Source: Pelagibacteraceae bacterium AG-390-A23
GTDB lineage: Bacteria > Pseudomonadota > Alphaproteobacteria > Pelagibacterales > Pelagibacteraceae
DNA length: 64,000 nt
Assembly: GCA_003279775.1 (NCBI GenBank)
Contig: QCGW01000002.1
Span: 1-64,000, forward strand
Reading direction: 5' to 3'
The position numbers and the translations under genes are program-made. The notes under the pieces are model-generated. The model searched no databases and had not been told where the DNA came from. It saw only the letters and a list, made by a program, of their open reading frames with translations. Below are positions 20,309-30,611 of the stretch, piece after piece. The number at the start of each line of letters is the position of its first letter. Position 1 is the stretch's first letter.

Positions 20309-21034
20309 ATGGCAGGACATTCACATTGGGCAGGAATTAAACATAAAAAAGGTAAGGCTGATAAGCAAAGATCAAAGATATTTTCAAAATTATCTAAAGA
20401 GATTACTGTTGCAGCAAAACTTGGTGATAAAGATCCAGCAATGAACCCCAGACTAAGATCTGCAGTACAGGCTGCTAGATCTGCAAATATGCCTAAAGAT
20501 AATATTGAAAGAGCAATAGATAAATCTTCTGCAGCTACAGGAGCAAATTTTGAAAATTTAAGATACGAGGGGTTTGGACCAGAAAAGATTGCTGTTATAG
20601 TTGAAACATTAACAGACAACAAAAATAGGACCGCATCAAATATAAGAACTATTTTTCAAAAAAATGGTGGGAGCTTAGGAACTCAAGGTTCGGCATCTCA
20701 CAATTTTCAACAATTGGGTATAATCAAAATTGATAAAAAAGAGATATCTGATGAAAAAATTTTAGATTTAGCGATTGAGTCAGGAGCTGATGAATGTTTA
20801 TCTTATGAGGATTATCATGAGGTCCAGTGTCAAATGAGCGAAATATATAATGTAAAAAAAAATCTTGAGAAAATTATTGTGAATTTTATTTCTACAGAAA
20901 TTGAATGGGTCCCGTTAAATAGTGTTGAAGTAAATAAAGATAATAAAGATAGTGTAGTAGATTTTTTAGAAACTCTTGAGGAATATGACGATGTTCAGAA
21001 CGTTTATTCAAACGTTAATTTAGGTGGTATTTAA
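20309..21034 (+). CDS. yebC: YebC/PmpR family transcriptional/translational regulator
   Basis: MAGHSHWAGIKHKKGKADKQRSKIFSKLSKEITVAAK. Confidence 0.96.
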   Translation: MAGHSHWAGIKHKKGKADKQRSKIFSKLSKEITVAAKLGDKDPAMNPRLRSAVQAARSANMPKDNIERAIDKSSAATGANFENLRYEGFGPEKIAVIVETLTDNKNRTASNIRTIFQKNGGSLGTQGSASHNFQQLGIIKIDKKEISDEKILDLAIESGADECLSYEDYHEVQCQMSEIYNVKKNLEKIIVNFISTEIEWVPLNSVEVNKDNKDSVVDFLETLEEYDDVQNVYSNVNLGGI

Positions 21035-21528
21035 TGATGATTATTGGAATTGATCCAGGCATCTCAGGCTCAATCTGTTTTTTTCAAGATGGTATAATAA
21101 AAGACGTAATTGAAATGCCAACCATGACAGATGGTAAGAAGAATAAAAGACAAGTAAATGGTGCTCAAATATTTAATGAAATTAGTGAAAGGATAAACAA
21201 ATTTGATAAAAAAAACATAAAAGTTGTAATTGAGCAAGTTTCTGCAATGCCTGGACAAGGCGTTACTAGTATGTTTAATTTTGGTCAATCTTTTGGTATT
21301 TTAAAGGGAATATGTAGCGCAATGCATTTACCTGTCTATTATGTTAGGCCTGCTAAGTGGAAAAAATATTTTAACCTTATTAATTCAGAAAAAGATGCGA
21401 GCAGAACAAGAGCTATTGAAATTTTTCCATATTTTTCATCGCAATTGTCAAAAAAAAAAGATAATAACAAGGCAGATGCTATTCTAATAGCTAGTTTTTT
21501 CTACGAAACTTATCAAAAAGAAGAATAA
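21034..21528 (+). CDS. RuvC-like crossover junction endonuclease, divergent/phage-type
   Basis: MIIGIDPGISGSICFF; KVVIEQVSAMPGQGVTSMFNFGQSFGILKG; NKADAILIA; RNase H-like fold motifs. Confidence 0.75.
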   Translation: MMIIGIDPGISGSICFFQDGIIKDVIEMPTMTDGKKNKRQVNGAQIFNEISERINKFDKKNIKVVIEQVSAMPGQGVTSMFNFGQSFGILKGICSAMHLPVYYVRPAKWKKYFNLINSEKDASRTRAIEIFPYFSSQLSKKKDNNKADAILIASFFYETYQKEE

Positions 21529-21581
21529 TCAATTTAAATTAAAAGACAAAATCATGACACATTTACGTGTGATGAGTAAGC

Positions 21582-22256
21582 ATGGAAGCAGATATAGCGA
21601 CAAAAGCAGTTGAATTAGGAACGAATACTGATTTTTCATTATTCAGTTTATTTTTTAGAGCAGACATAATTGTTAAGTCAGTAATGATTATATTAATATT
21701 GTGCTCAATATATTCTTGGGCAGTAATTATTGAAAAGTTTCGTTTATTTAAAAAAATATCTAAATCTTCAGAGGAATTTGAAGAAAAATTTTGGAATTCT
21801 AAATCTGCTGAAACTTTTTACAATAGTTTACCTAGTAAACTCGAGGATCCAATGTCACTTGTGTTTCAAGATGCAATGGAGGGGTTACTTAAAAAAAAAT
21901 CAAGAACTAACATTAGTGAAAGAATGAGCGCTTCTCTAGAAGCTGGAATTGAAAAACAAATGACAAAAATTGAAAAAGGTTTTACTTTTTTGGCAACAGT
22001 AGGTTCAACAGCACCATTTATTGGATTATTTGGAACTGTTTGGGGAATTATGAATTCTTTTCAATCTATAGCTATTTCAAGAAACACAAGTCTTGCGATA
22101 GTTGCGCCTGGAATAGCCGAAGCTTTATTTGCAACGGCACTTGGTCTGTTGGCTGCAATACCAGCAGTAGTTGCCTACAACAAATTTAATAACGATGCTA
22201 AAAAATATTCTGAAAAATTAGAAAACTTCTCTAAAAGATTTTTAACTATCATCTAA
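21582..22256 (+). CDS. tolQ: Tol-Pal system protein TolQ
   Basis: GFTFLATVGSTAPFIGLFGTVWGIMNSFQSIA; gene order. Confidence 0.95.
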   Translation: MEADIATKAVELGTNTDFSLFSLFFRADIIVKSVMIILILCSIYSWAVIIEKFRLFKKISKSSEEFEEKFWNSKSAETFYNSLPSKLEDPMSLVFQDAMEGLLKKKSRTNISERMSASLEAGIEKQMTKIEKGFTFLATVGSTAPFIGLFGTVWGIMNSFQSIAISRNTSLAIVAPGIAEALFATALGLLAAIPAVVAYNKFNNDAKKYSEKLENFSKRFLTII

Positions 22257-22259
22257 AAA

Positions 22260-22676
22260 ATGGCTTTTAAATTTAATCGCTCATCAAAAGAACCTATGAG
22301 TGAAATAAATGTTACTCCATTCGTTGATGTTATGTTGGTATTATTAATTATATTTATGGTAACAGCACCATTATTAACGGTAGGTGTTCAAGTTGATTTA
22401 CCAGAAAGTTCAGCAGACTCTTTACCTGAAGAAACAGAACCTTTAACACTGTCAATTAACGCAAAAGGTGAAATTTTTATTCAAGAAGCAAAAGTTGAAT
22501 ATGATAATATTATTGCAAAAGTTTTAGCGGTTTCAAAAAATAGAACTGATACCAGAATTTATGTTAGAGGTGATAAAACTATAAATTATGGGAGAGTTTT
22601 AGAAATAATGGGATTACTATCAGGATCTGGTTTTACTAAAGTAGCATTGATTTCAGAACCGTATAAACAAAGGTAA
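22260..22676 (+). CDS. tolR: Tol-Pal system protein TolR
   Basis: MSEINVTPFVDVMLVLLIIFMVTAPLLTVGVQVDLP. Confidence 0.96.
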   Translation: MAFKFNRSSKEPMSEINVTPFVDVMLVLLIIFMVTAPLLTVGVQVDLPESSADSLPEETEPLTLSINAKGEIFIQEAKVEYDNIIAKVLAVSKNRTDTRIYVRGDKTINYGRVLEIMGLLSGSGFTKVALISEPYKQR

Positions 22677-22681
22677 TTAAA

Positions 22682-23551
22682 GTGAATAGAAGTTTAATTA
22701 TTTCTTCCGCTTTACATGCTTTATTAATTTTCATTACGGCTATGAGCTTACCTTTTTTGGCAAAGAAACCACTTGATATTCCCCCAATAGTATCGGTTGA
22801 GTTAATTCAAATAGCAGAAAAAACTAATATTCCATTTGCACCTAAGGCTAAAAAAATAATTGAGAAAATAAAAGAGAAAGAAAAAAAACTTGTTTCAGAA
22901 CAAGCTCCACCAAAAAAAGTAGAAAAAACTAAAACAAAAACAGTTATATCTCCTGATCAGAATAATAAAAAAGTAGAAAATCAAACTCCTGAAGCGATCC
23001 CTCTGCCAGAAAAAACAGTAAAAAAGGTTGAAACAAAAGAGGAAAAAAAACAAAACCCAGATAAATTAGATGAAGAGGTGAAACAGGTTTCTGAATTTGA
23101 AAAAGATGATTTATTTGATCCCAATGAACTTAAAGCAAAAATTGATAAAGCTAAAATTGACGCAAGCAAGCAAAAATTAAAAAAAAATAATGAAATTACA
23201 CAAGATCAAGATAAATCAGTCTTAACTGGAAAGCTAACAATTACAGAGGAACAAGCATTGCAAGCTCAAATTTTTACTTGTTGGAGTATTCCGTTGGGTT
23301 TGCCTTATGCCCCAGAAGATATGTTGGTAAGAATAAAACTTAGTCTAAAACCTGATGGCTCAATTGATGATATGGAAATGCTAGATCATGTAAAGATGAA
23401 TACGCCCGGAAAGGAAAGATTCAGAACATTGGCTGATAGTGTCAGAAGAGCAGTGCAGATTTGCAATCCTTTAAGAGTACCAGCTTCAGGATATGAGAGA
23501 TGGAAAAATATAATATTTAATTTTGATGCAAGTGAGATGTTGGGGGGGTAA
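22682..23551 (+). CDS. tolA: TolA-like protein
   Basis: N-terminal TM, Lys/Glu/Pro-rich linker, C-terminal VRIKLSLKPDGSIDDMEMLDH; between tolR and tolB. Confidence 0.88.
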   Translation: MNRSLIISSALHALLIFITAMSLPFLAKKPLDIPPIVSVELIQIAEKTNIPFAPKAKKIIEKIKEKEKKLVSEQAPPKKVEKTKTKTVISPDQNNKKVENQTPEAIPLPEKTVKKVETKEEKKQNPDKLDEEVKQVSEFEKDDLFDPNELKAKIDKAKIDASKQKLKKNNEITQDQDKSVLTGKLTITEEQALQAQIFTCWSIPLGLPYAPEDMLVRIKLSLKPDGSIDDMEMLDHVKMNTPGKERFRTLADSVRRAVQICNPLRVPASGYERWKNIIFNFDASEMLGG

Positions 23552-23556
23552 TATAG

Positions 23557-24915
23557 GTGTGTAAAAATTTATATATGTTAAAAAAAATTATATTATTTTT
23601 TATAATCTTAATTCCAGTAAATGCTTTTGCTTTAATTGAGGTAGATATTACTCGAGGAAATCTGGATCCTCTACCTTTAGCAGTATCGCCTTTATCAATT
23701 GACGAAACCTCTAGAAAAAGTTTTGAAAAAATATTAAAAAAAGAGAACATAGGCTCTGAAATATCTAATATTGTTGAAAATAATCTTAAAACTTCAGGTT
23801 TATTTAATCCTTTAGATAAAAAAGCTTTTTTACAAGCTCCTGATATTGCAAATTTAAAACCAAGATTTGAAGATTGGAATTTAATTAAAGCTCAAGCACT
23901 TATTACCGGCAAAGTAAATTATGTTGACGATAAATTAAGAGTTGAGTTTCGATTATGGGACGTTTTAGCTGCTAAAGAAATGATGGCTTTAGCTTTTACC
24001 ACAGTTCCTAACAATTGGAGAAGAGTAGGGCATATTATTTCTGATAAGGTTTACGAAAGGCTGACTGGAGAAAAAGGTTATTTTGATACAAGAATAATTT
24101 ATGTCTCAGAAGAAGGACCAAAAACACAAAGAATAAAAAAATTAGCAATCATGGATCAAGACGGAGCTAACAATAAATTTTTGACATTAGGGAATGAGTT
24201 AGTTTTAACACCAAGATTTAATCCAGCAAGTCAAATGGTAACTTATTTGTCTTACTTTAAAAATATGCCAAGGGTTTATTTATTAGATATAGAAACTGGT
24301 ACACAAGAGGTAGTTGGAGATTTTCCTGGGATGACATTTGCACCGCGTTTTTCACCTGACGGTAAAAAAATAATTATGAGTTTTGCTAAAGATGGAAAGT
24401 CAGATATTTACACTATGGATTTAGAAAATAGAATTGTTGAAAAAATTACCAATCATCCATCAATTGACACCTCCCCATCTTATTCTCCTGATGGAAAATA
24501 TATTACATTTAATTCTGATAGAAGTGGTTATCAGCAAATTTATGTAATGAAGAATGATGGAAGTGATGTAAAAAGAATTTCTTTTGGTAATGGTTTATAT
24601 GGAACACCTGTATGGTCTCCAAGAGGAGATTTAATTGCATTTACAAAATTACATAAAGGAAAATTTTATATAGGTGTAATGAGAACTGATGGCAGTGGTG
24701 AAAGGTTGTTAACTGAAAATTATTATCAAGAAGCACCATCTTGGTCTCCAAATGGAAGGGTATTAATATTTTATAGAGAGACAAAAACTAACTCGAAAGG
24801 AGAAGGCTTTTCAGCAAAATTGTGGTCAATAGATTTAACGGGTTATAATGAGCGGCAAATAAAGACACCAACAGATGCTTCAGACCCATCATGGTCATCT
24901 TTATTAAGCAATTAA
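23557..24915 (+). CDS. tolB: Tol-Pal system beta-propeller protein TolB
   Basis: [28 protein letters not shown]; repeated propeller motifs; the start may be the internal ATG at 23575. Confidence 0.95.
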   Translation: MCKNLYMLKKIILFFIILIPVNAFALIEVDITRGNLDPLPLAVSPLSIDETSRKSFEKILKKENIGSEISNIVENNLKTSGLFNPLDKKAFLQAPDIANLKPRFEDWNLIKAQALITGKVNYVDDKLRVEFRLWDVLAAKEMMALAFTTVPNNWRRVGHIISDKVYERLTGEKGYFDTRIIYVSEEGPKTQRIKKLAIMDQDGANNKFLTLGNELVLTPRFNPASQMVTYLSYFKNMPRVYLLDIETGTQEVVGDFPGMTFAPRFSPDGKKIIMSFAKDGKSDIYTMDLENRIVEKITNHPSIDTSPSYSPDGKYITFNSDRSGYQQIYVMKNDGSDVKRISFGNGLYGTPVWSPRGDLIAFTKLHKGKFYIGVMRTDGSGERLLTENYYQEAPSWSPNGRVLIFYRETKTNSKGEGFSAKLWSIDLTGYNERQIKTPTDASDPSWSSLLSN

Positions 24916-25013
24916 GAGATTAATTTTTGTAAATTTCTTGATTTTTATACTTGAAACCTCTATTTAGTTGTGAAAAAGTTAAGAAATTGAAATTAGCAGC
25001 AAGGAGCAATTTA

Positions 25014-25502
25014 ATGAGATTAAACAAAATTTTAAAAAACACACTTTTAGTATTAATGGCTTGTTTGGCACTTTCAGCCTGTGCAACAAAAAAAGAAGTT
25101 TCAAATGTTCAAGGTCAAATGCAAGGTGATGTTTACACTGGAACAGATACGGTTGAATATCTTGCAGACGGTGTTCCAGACAGAGTATTCTTTGCAACAA
25201 ACGAGTCTATATTAACAACAGCTTCAAGAGAAACTTTAAGAGCACAAGCTAGTTGGTTAAGAAAAAATCCAAGTATCAATGTAGTGCTTGAAGGACATGC
25301 TGATGAAAGAGGAACTAGAGAATATAACTTAGCGCTTGGCGAAAGAAGAGCTAACGCAGCTAAAGATTATTTGATGACTTATGGTATATCATCAGACAGG
25401 ATAACTGTTTTAAGTTATGGTAAAGAAAGACCTGTTGATTCAGGCTCAAACCCATTAGCTTGGTCAAAAAACAGAAGATCGGTAACTGTTAAAGCAAATT
25501 AA
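25014..25502 (+). CDS. pal: Peptidoglycan-associated lipoprotein Pal (ORF track start 24951; lipoprotein start more likely at 25014)
   Basis: MRLNKILKNTLLVLMACLALSACATKK lipobox; VVLEGHADERGTREYNLALGERRANAAKDYL. Confidence 0.92.
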   Translation: MRLNKILKNTLLVLMACLALSACATKKEVSNVQGQMQGDVYTGTDTVEYLADGVPDRVFFATNESILTTASRETLRAQASWLRKNPSINVVLEGHADERGTREYNLALGERRANAAKDYLMTYGISSDRITVLSYGKERPVDSGSNPLAWSKNRRSVTVKAN

Positions 25503-25516
25503 TTATTTAAAATTTA

Positions 25517-25555
25517 AGACCCTAAATCCATTAAAGGTTTTAGGGTCTTTTTTTT
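25517..25555 (+). terminator. Rho-independent terminator after pal
   Basis: GACCCTAAA-tccattaaagg-TTTTAGGGTC followed by TTTTTTTT. Confidence 0.92.
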
Positions 25556-25585
25556 GCCATTTTTATAATCATAAATCTAATTTAA

Positions 25586-26593
25586 ATGATGCTTGTATTT
25601 AAATTACTAATTTTAAAATTATTTTTAATCTTAAATTTGTTTTTTATTAATATTTCTTTTGCAGATAATCATAATATCTATGAAACATTAGAAATAATAA
25701 AAAATGATCTTAAAACACTTGAAAGAGCAGTTTATTCTGGATCTATAGAAGTGAAAGCAAGTACTAATGATAGTTCGGTTTCTAACTTAGACCAAAACTC
25801 AGAAGATGTTTTAACTAGACATTTATTAAAATTGTCAGAAGTTGAGGATCAGTTTAGAGAACTCACTAATAAATTTGAGGAAATAAATTTTAAATTGGAT
25901 AAATTATCTACCCGTCTTTCAAAAATTCAAGCAGATAACCAAATAAGATTTCAAGATATAGAGACAAACATAAGCTCTGGAAATATAAGTAGCGTAGAAA
26001 ATCAATTAAGTTCAAAGCCAAAAACAGATGAACAAAAAGTTTTACCTGGTAGTTCACAGCCCCAAGATTTAGGAACAATTTCATATAAAGATACGGAGAC
26101 AAACGAAACTTCACAACAAATTCAATCTGTAGATACTACAGCTTCAATTGTAACAGAAACTTTTCAGTCAGAAGAAAAAATACTTCCTCAAGATTTAAAT
26201 CCAGTGGAGCAATATGAATTTGCAACAAGTTTTTTAAAAGTTGGAGATTATAGCACAGCAGAAAGGGCTTTTAGAGAATTTGTTCTATCTAACCCCAATC
26301 ATGAGTTAGCGGGTAGTGCACAATACTGGTATGCAGAAACATTCAGAATTAGACAATTATATACTGATGCAGCTTCTGCTTATTTAGAGGGTTACCAAAA
26401 ATATCCTAAAGGAAAAAAAGCTCCAATTAATTTATTAAAACTTGGAGTATCAATGGTTCAAATTGGTGAAAAAGACCAAGGATGTAAAATGATAAATGGT
26501 GTAGAATTACAATATCCTAATGCAAATCAGTCTGTAATACAAAAAGCAAAATATGAGTCCAAAAAATTTGAATGCATCAAACAAGACTCATAA
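25586..26593 (+). CDS. cpoB: Cell division coordinator CpoB/YbgF
   Basis: EQYEFATSFLKVGDYSTAERAFREFVLSNPNHELAGSAQYWYAETFRIR; downstream of pal. Confidence 0.88.
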   Translation: MMLVFKLLILKLFLILNLFFINISFADNHNIYETLEIIKNDLKTLERAVYSGSIEVKASTNDSSVSNLDQNSEDVLTRHLLKLSEVEDQFRELTNKFEEINFKLDKLSTRLSKIQADNQIRFQDIETNISSGNISSVENQLSSKPKTDEQKVLPGSSQPQDLGTISYKDTETNETSQQIQSVDTTASIVTETFQSEEKILPQDLNPVEQYEFATSFLKVGDYSTAERAFREFVLSNPNHELAGSAQYWYAETFRIRQLYTDAASAYLEGYQKYPKGKKAPINLLKLGVSMVQIGEKDQGCKMINGVELQYPNANQSVIQKAKYESKKFECIKQDS

Positions 26594-27581
26594 GTTTTTA
26601 TTAAATCAATTAAAAGATAAACAAACTTCTAAAATTTATAAAAAATTTGAAAAAAATCTTAAATTAAACGAGGATTTTATAGTTGCAGTTTCTGGTGGAC
26701 CAGACAGTTTAGCTTTATGTTTTTTATCAAAAATTTATTCGATTAAAAAACATTTAAAAGTAAAATATTTTCATGTTGATCATAAACTTAGAAATAATTC
26801 GTCAAAAGAGGCAAAATTTGCAAAATTGCTTCTAAAAAAACTCTCTACTAATCTTGAAATTTTAACCTGGGTTGGAAAAAAACCAAAAAGCAACATTCAA
26901 TCTATTGCAAGAGATAAAAGATATGCACTCATGACCAACAAGGCAAAAAAATTAAAAATAAATAATATTTTATTAGGTCATCATGAGGATGATTTAATAG
27001 AGAATTTTTTTATTAGAATTTTAAGAGGTAGTGGTTTAAATGGTATTGTGTCATTTGATCAGAAAACTATTCTACGAAATATTAATTTGATTAGACCTTT
27101 GTTAAAATTTTCTAAACAAAATTTAGAATATATTACAAAAAAAGTTTTTAATAATTATGTTGAAGATCCCTCGAATAAAAATGATCAATTTAAAAGAGTA
27201 AAAGTTAGAAATTTTATTAAAAACTTAGAATTAGAGGGATTGGATAATGAAAAATTTAATCTAACTATAAAAAATTTAAGATTTGCTAATGAGTCAATTA
27301 AATACTTTGTAGAAAAAAATTTGAAAGACAATTCAACAATTTTAAATAATAATAAGTTTATTATTTTGAATAAAAATTTTTTTCTTCAGCCAGAAGAAGT
27401 AGTTTTTAGGTCTTTAACAGAAGTGTTAAAAGGTGTTGGTAAAAAATACTACCCAGTAAGAGGAAAAAAAATTGATAACTTAATTAATCGAATTAAAAAT
27501 GATAACTCATTAATGACCACTTTAGGAAACTGTTTAATAAAGAAGGTAAATAACTCAGTTATAGTATCAAAAGAGCGTTAA
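26553..27581 (+). CDS. tilS: tRNA(Ile)-lysidine synthase
   Basis: FIVAVSGGPDSLALCFL; FHVDHKLRNNSSKEAKF; LGHHEDDLIENFFIRILRGSG. Confidence 0.93.
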   Translation: MSPKNLNASNKTHKFLLNQLKDKQTSKIYKKFEKNLKLNEDFIVAVSGGPDSLALCFLSKIYSIKKHLKVKYFHVDHKLRNNSSKEAKFAKLLLKKLSTNLEILTWVGKKPKSNIQSIARDKRYALMTNKAKKLKINNILLGHHEDDLIENFFIRILRGSGLNGIVSFDQKTILRNINLIRPLLKFSKQNLEYITKKVFNNYVEDPSNKNDQFKRVKVRNFIKNLELEGLDNEKFNLTIKNLRFANESIKYFVEKNLKDNSTILNNNKFIILNKNFFLQPEEVVFRSLTEVLKGVGKKYYPVRGKKIDNLINRIKNDNSLMTTLGNCLIKKVNNSVIVSKER

Positions 27582-27644
27582 AGTTGATGAAATAACTGAT
27601 ATTTTGTCACTTGTTAATTTAATAATAATTATTATTTTAAACTT

Positions 27645-29552
27645 ATGAATTTAAAAAATCTAGCAATGTGGGGAATTATAATTTTTTTAACCATAGGTCT
27701 ATACAATATGTTTAAAAATCCTCAGTCTAATATTAGAGGAGGTAATCAAATAATATTTTCTGATTTTTTGAATTCCGTTGAAAACGGTGAAGTTCTTAAA
27801 GTTGAAATTCAAGGAAATAACATTAAAGGTGTTTATTCAAATGGAAATTCTTTTTCAACATATGCTCCTAATGATCCAAACCTTATAGAAAAATTATCTG
27901 AAAAAGGAGTAAGCATTTCTGCAGCACCTTTAGAGGAAAAAATGCCTTCATTGTTTGGCGTGCTTCTTTCATGGTTCCCTATGTTATTACTGATTGCAGT
28001 ATGGATTTTCTTCATGAGACAAATGCAGGGTGGAAAAGGTGGAGCGATGGGCTTTGGAAAATCAAAAGCAAAAATGATGAACGAACTAAAAGGCAAAGTT
28101 ACGTTTAACGATGTTGCAGGTGTTGAAGAAGCTAAAGAAGAAGTAGAAGAGATAGTAGAATTCTTAAAAGATCCGAAAAAATTTAGTAGGTTGGGTGGAA
28201 AAATTCCAAGAGGAGCATTGCTTGTAGGCCCTCCAGGAACAGGTAAAACTTTATTAGCTAGAGCTATTGCAGGTGAAGCTGGAGTTCCGTTTTTCACTAT
28301 TTCAGGTTCAGATTTTGTAGAAATGTTTGTTGGAGTAGGAGCATCTAGAGTTAGAGACATGTTTGAACAAGGTAAAAAAAATTCTCCATGTATAATTTTT
28401 ATTGACGAAATTGATGCAGTTGGAAGAAGTAGAGGTGCTGGTTTAGGTGGGGGTAACGACGAAAGAGAACAAACGTTAAACCAGTTATTAGTTGAAATGG
28501 ATGGTTTTGATACAAACGAGGGTGTCATTATTATTGCTGCAACAAACAGACCAGATGTGCTTGATCCAGCTTTATTAAGACCAGGAAGATTTGATAGACA
28601 GGTTGTGGTTTCAAACCCAGATATTATTGGAAGAGAAAAAATTTTAAAAGTTCATGTAAAAAAAATAAAAATGGCTCCAGATGTAAATTTAAGAACGATT
28701 GCAAGAGGTACACCAGGTTTTTCAGGAGCAGATCTTGCAAATCTTGTTAATGAAGCCGCTTTATTAGCAGCAAGAAAAAACAAAAGAATAGTCACATTAC
28801 TAGAATTTGAAGAAGCTAAAGACAAGGTAATGATGGGAGCTGAAAGACGTTCAATGGTCATGACTGAAGATGAGAAAAAACTTACAGCATACCACGAAGG
28901 AGGTCATGCTTTAGTTTCGTTTAATATGCCTAGCTACGACCCAATACATAAAGCTACTATTATACCAAGAGGAAGAGCTCTTGGAATGGTTATGAATTTA
29001 CCAGAGAGAGATAAACATGGTTACTCGATAAAATATTTAAAAGCAAGATTGGCAGTTTGTTTTGGAGGTAGAGTTGCTGAAGAACTAATTTTTGGAAAAG
29101 ACAATATATCTACAGGTGCAGGTGGCGGAAGTGGTTCAGATATTAATCAAGCTACACAACTTGCAAGAGCCATGGTGACGAAATATGGTATGAGTGAAGA
29201 AATGGGCCCTGTGGAATATGGAGAAAATCAAGAAGAAGTATTTTTAGGAAGATCAGTTACTCAAACTCAATCTGTTTCAGAGGAAGTTGCTCAAAAAATT
29301 GATAAAGAAATAAGAAAACTTGTTGATGAAGGATATAACCAAGCTAAGAAAATTTTGACAGAAAAAATAGATGATTTACATAAAATCGCCAAAGCTCTAA
29401 TAACATATGAAACATTAACTGGTGAAGAAATAGAGAATATAATTAATAAAAATTTATATCCTAAAGATAAAGTTTTAGATAATCCAGAAACAAAAGATGA
29501 TCAAGACTCAGCTTTGGGCGCTATGGGTTTGAAGCCCAAAATTGTTCACTAA
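27645..29552 (+). CDS. ftsH: ATP-dependent zinc metalloprotease FtsH
   Basis: [38 protein letters not shown]. Confidence 0.97.
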   Translation: MNLKNLAMWGIIIFLTIGLYNMFKNPQSNIRGGNQIIFSDFLNSVENGEVLKVEIQGNNIKGVYSNGNSFSTYAPNDPNLIEKLSEKGVSISAAPLEEKMPSLFGVLLSWFPMLLLIAVWIFFMRQMQGGKGGAMGFGKSKAKMMNELKGKVTFNDVAGVEEAKEEVEEIVEFLKDPKKFSRLGGKIPRGALLVGPPGTGKTLLARAIAGEAGVPFFTISGSDFVEMFVGVGASRVRDMFEQGKKNSPCIIFIDEIDAVGRSRGAGLGGGNDEREQTLNQLLVEMDGFDTNEGVIIIAATNRPDVLDPALLRPGRFDRQVVVSNPDIIGREKILKVHVKKIKMAPDVNLRTIARGTPGFSGADLANLVNEAALLAARKNKRIVTLLEFEEAKDKVMMGAERRSMVMTEDEKKLTAYHEGGHALVSFNMPSYDPIHKATIIPRGRALGMVMNLPERDKHGYSIKYLKARLAVCFGGRVAEELIFGKDNISTGAGGGSGSDINQATQLARAMVTKYGMSEEMGPVEYGENQEEVFLGRSVTQTQSVSEEVAQKIDKEIRKLVDEGYNQAKKILTEKIDDLHKIAKALITYETLTGEEIENIINKNLYPKDKVLDNPETKDDQDSALGAMGLKPKIVH

Positions 29553-29558
29553 AAAATA

Positions 29559-30611
29559 ATGCAAAGATATTACACTAGAGCGTGTAATTTCTACTTTGGT
29601 AATCAATCTAAAATTTTAGTAAATAAAAAAAAATCTATTCCTATACATCAGATTAAAGAAATATCTTTTGACCATGTTGAGATTATTACAAGAAAAAAGA
29701 TAAGAAGAATATCAATTAATCAAGTCAAGAAATTACCAAATAATTTAAAAAAAAAAATAAGTGCAGATATTAAAAAAATAAATTCAAAAAAAAAAAATTT
29801 TTCTAATTTTAATTTTAAAAAAATTCCAAATATTTTGGGGGTATTAAATCTTACACCCGATAGTTTTTCGGATGGAGGAAAATTTAATAAAAAAAATAAG
29901 GGCATCACTCATGCCATTAATTTATACAAAAGCGGTGCATCTATAATAGATGTTGGTGGAGAGTCTACAAGACCAGGATCTAAGCCTGTAAATGAGAAAC
30001 AAGAATGGAATAGAATTAATAAAATATTAAAATTAATTGTAAAAAAAATACCAATATCTTTGGACACAAGAAAGTCCAACATTATGGAAAATGGTATTAG
30101 AATGGGAGTTAAACTTATTAATGATGTTTCAGGATTAAGTTATGATCCAAAAACAATAAATATTTTAAAAAAGTATAAAATTCCATTTGTAATACAGCAT
30201 TCAGTTGGGACACCAGAAAATATGCAAAAGAAAGCGAAATATAAAAATGAATTATTAGATATTTTTGATTATTTTGAGGATAAGATTAAGTTAATTAGGT
30301 CTAAGGGTATTAAACACAATAATATAATTTTAGATCCTGGAATTGGATTTGGAAAAAATTTGAAACATAATATGAATCTTTTAAGAGGTGTTTCTATTTT
30401 TCATTCATTAGGTTTTCCTATACTAGTAGGGAATTCAAGAAAAAGATTTATTAAAGATATATCAAAAAAAAATGATAGCAAAAAAAGGATCGGTGGAACT
30501 ATGGCTTCTTCAATATATCTTTTAATGCAAGGAATTCAGATTTTAAGAATTCATGATGTTAATGAAGTTAAGCAAGGTATTAAAGTTTTTAATGAGATAG
30601 TCAAAAATTAA
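29559..30611 (+). CDS. folP: Dihydropteroate synthase with N-terminal extension
   Basis: NILGVLNLTPDSFSDGGKF; GASIIDVGGESTRPGS; LDPGIGFGK. Confidence 0.94.
   Translation: MQRYYTRACNFYFGNQSKILVNKKKSIPIHQIKEISFDHVEIITRKKIRRISINQVKKLPNNLKKKISADIKKINSKKKNFSNFNFKKIPNILGVLNLTPDSFSDGGKFNKKNKGITHAINLYKSGASIIDVGGESTRPGSKPVNEKQEWNRINKILKLIVKKIPISLDTRKSNIMENGIRMGVKLINDVSGLSYDPKTINILKKYKIPFVIQHSVGTPENMQKKAKYKNELLDIFDYFEDKIKLIRSKGIKHNNIILDPGIGFGKNLKHNMNLLRGVSIFHSLGFPILVGNSRKRFIKDISKKNDSKKRIGGTMASSIYLLMQGIQILRIHDVNEVKQGIKVFNEIVKN

Noticed and set aside
20296-20622. 108 aa minus-strand ORF inside yebC
   Set aside because: Antisense shadow ORF
27833-28528. 231 aa minus-strand ORF opposite ftsH
   Set aside because: Fully antisense to a highly conserved gene; composition mirrors the FtsH codons
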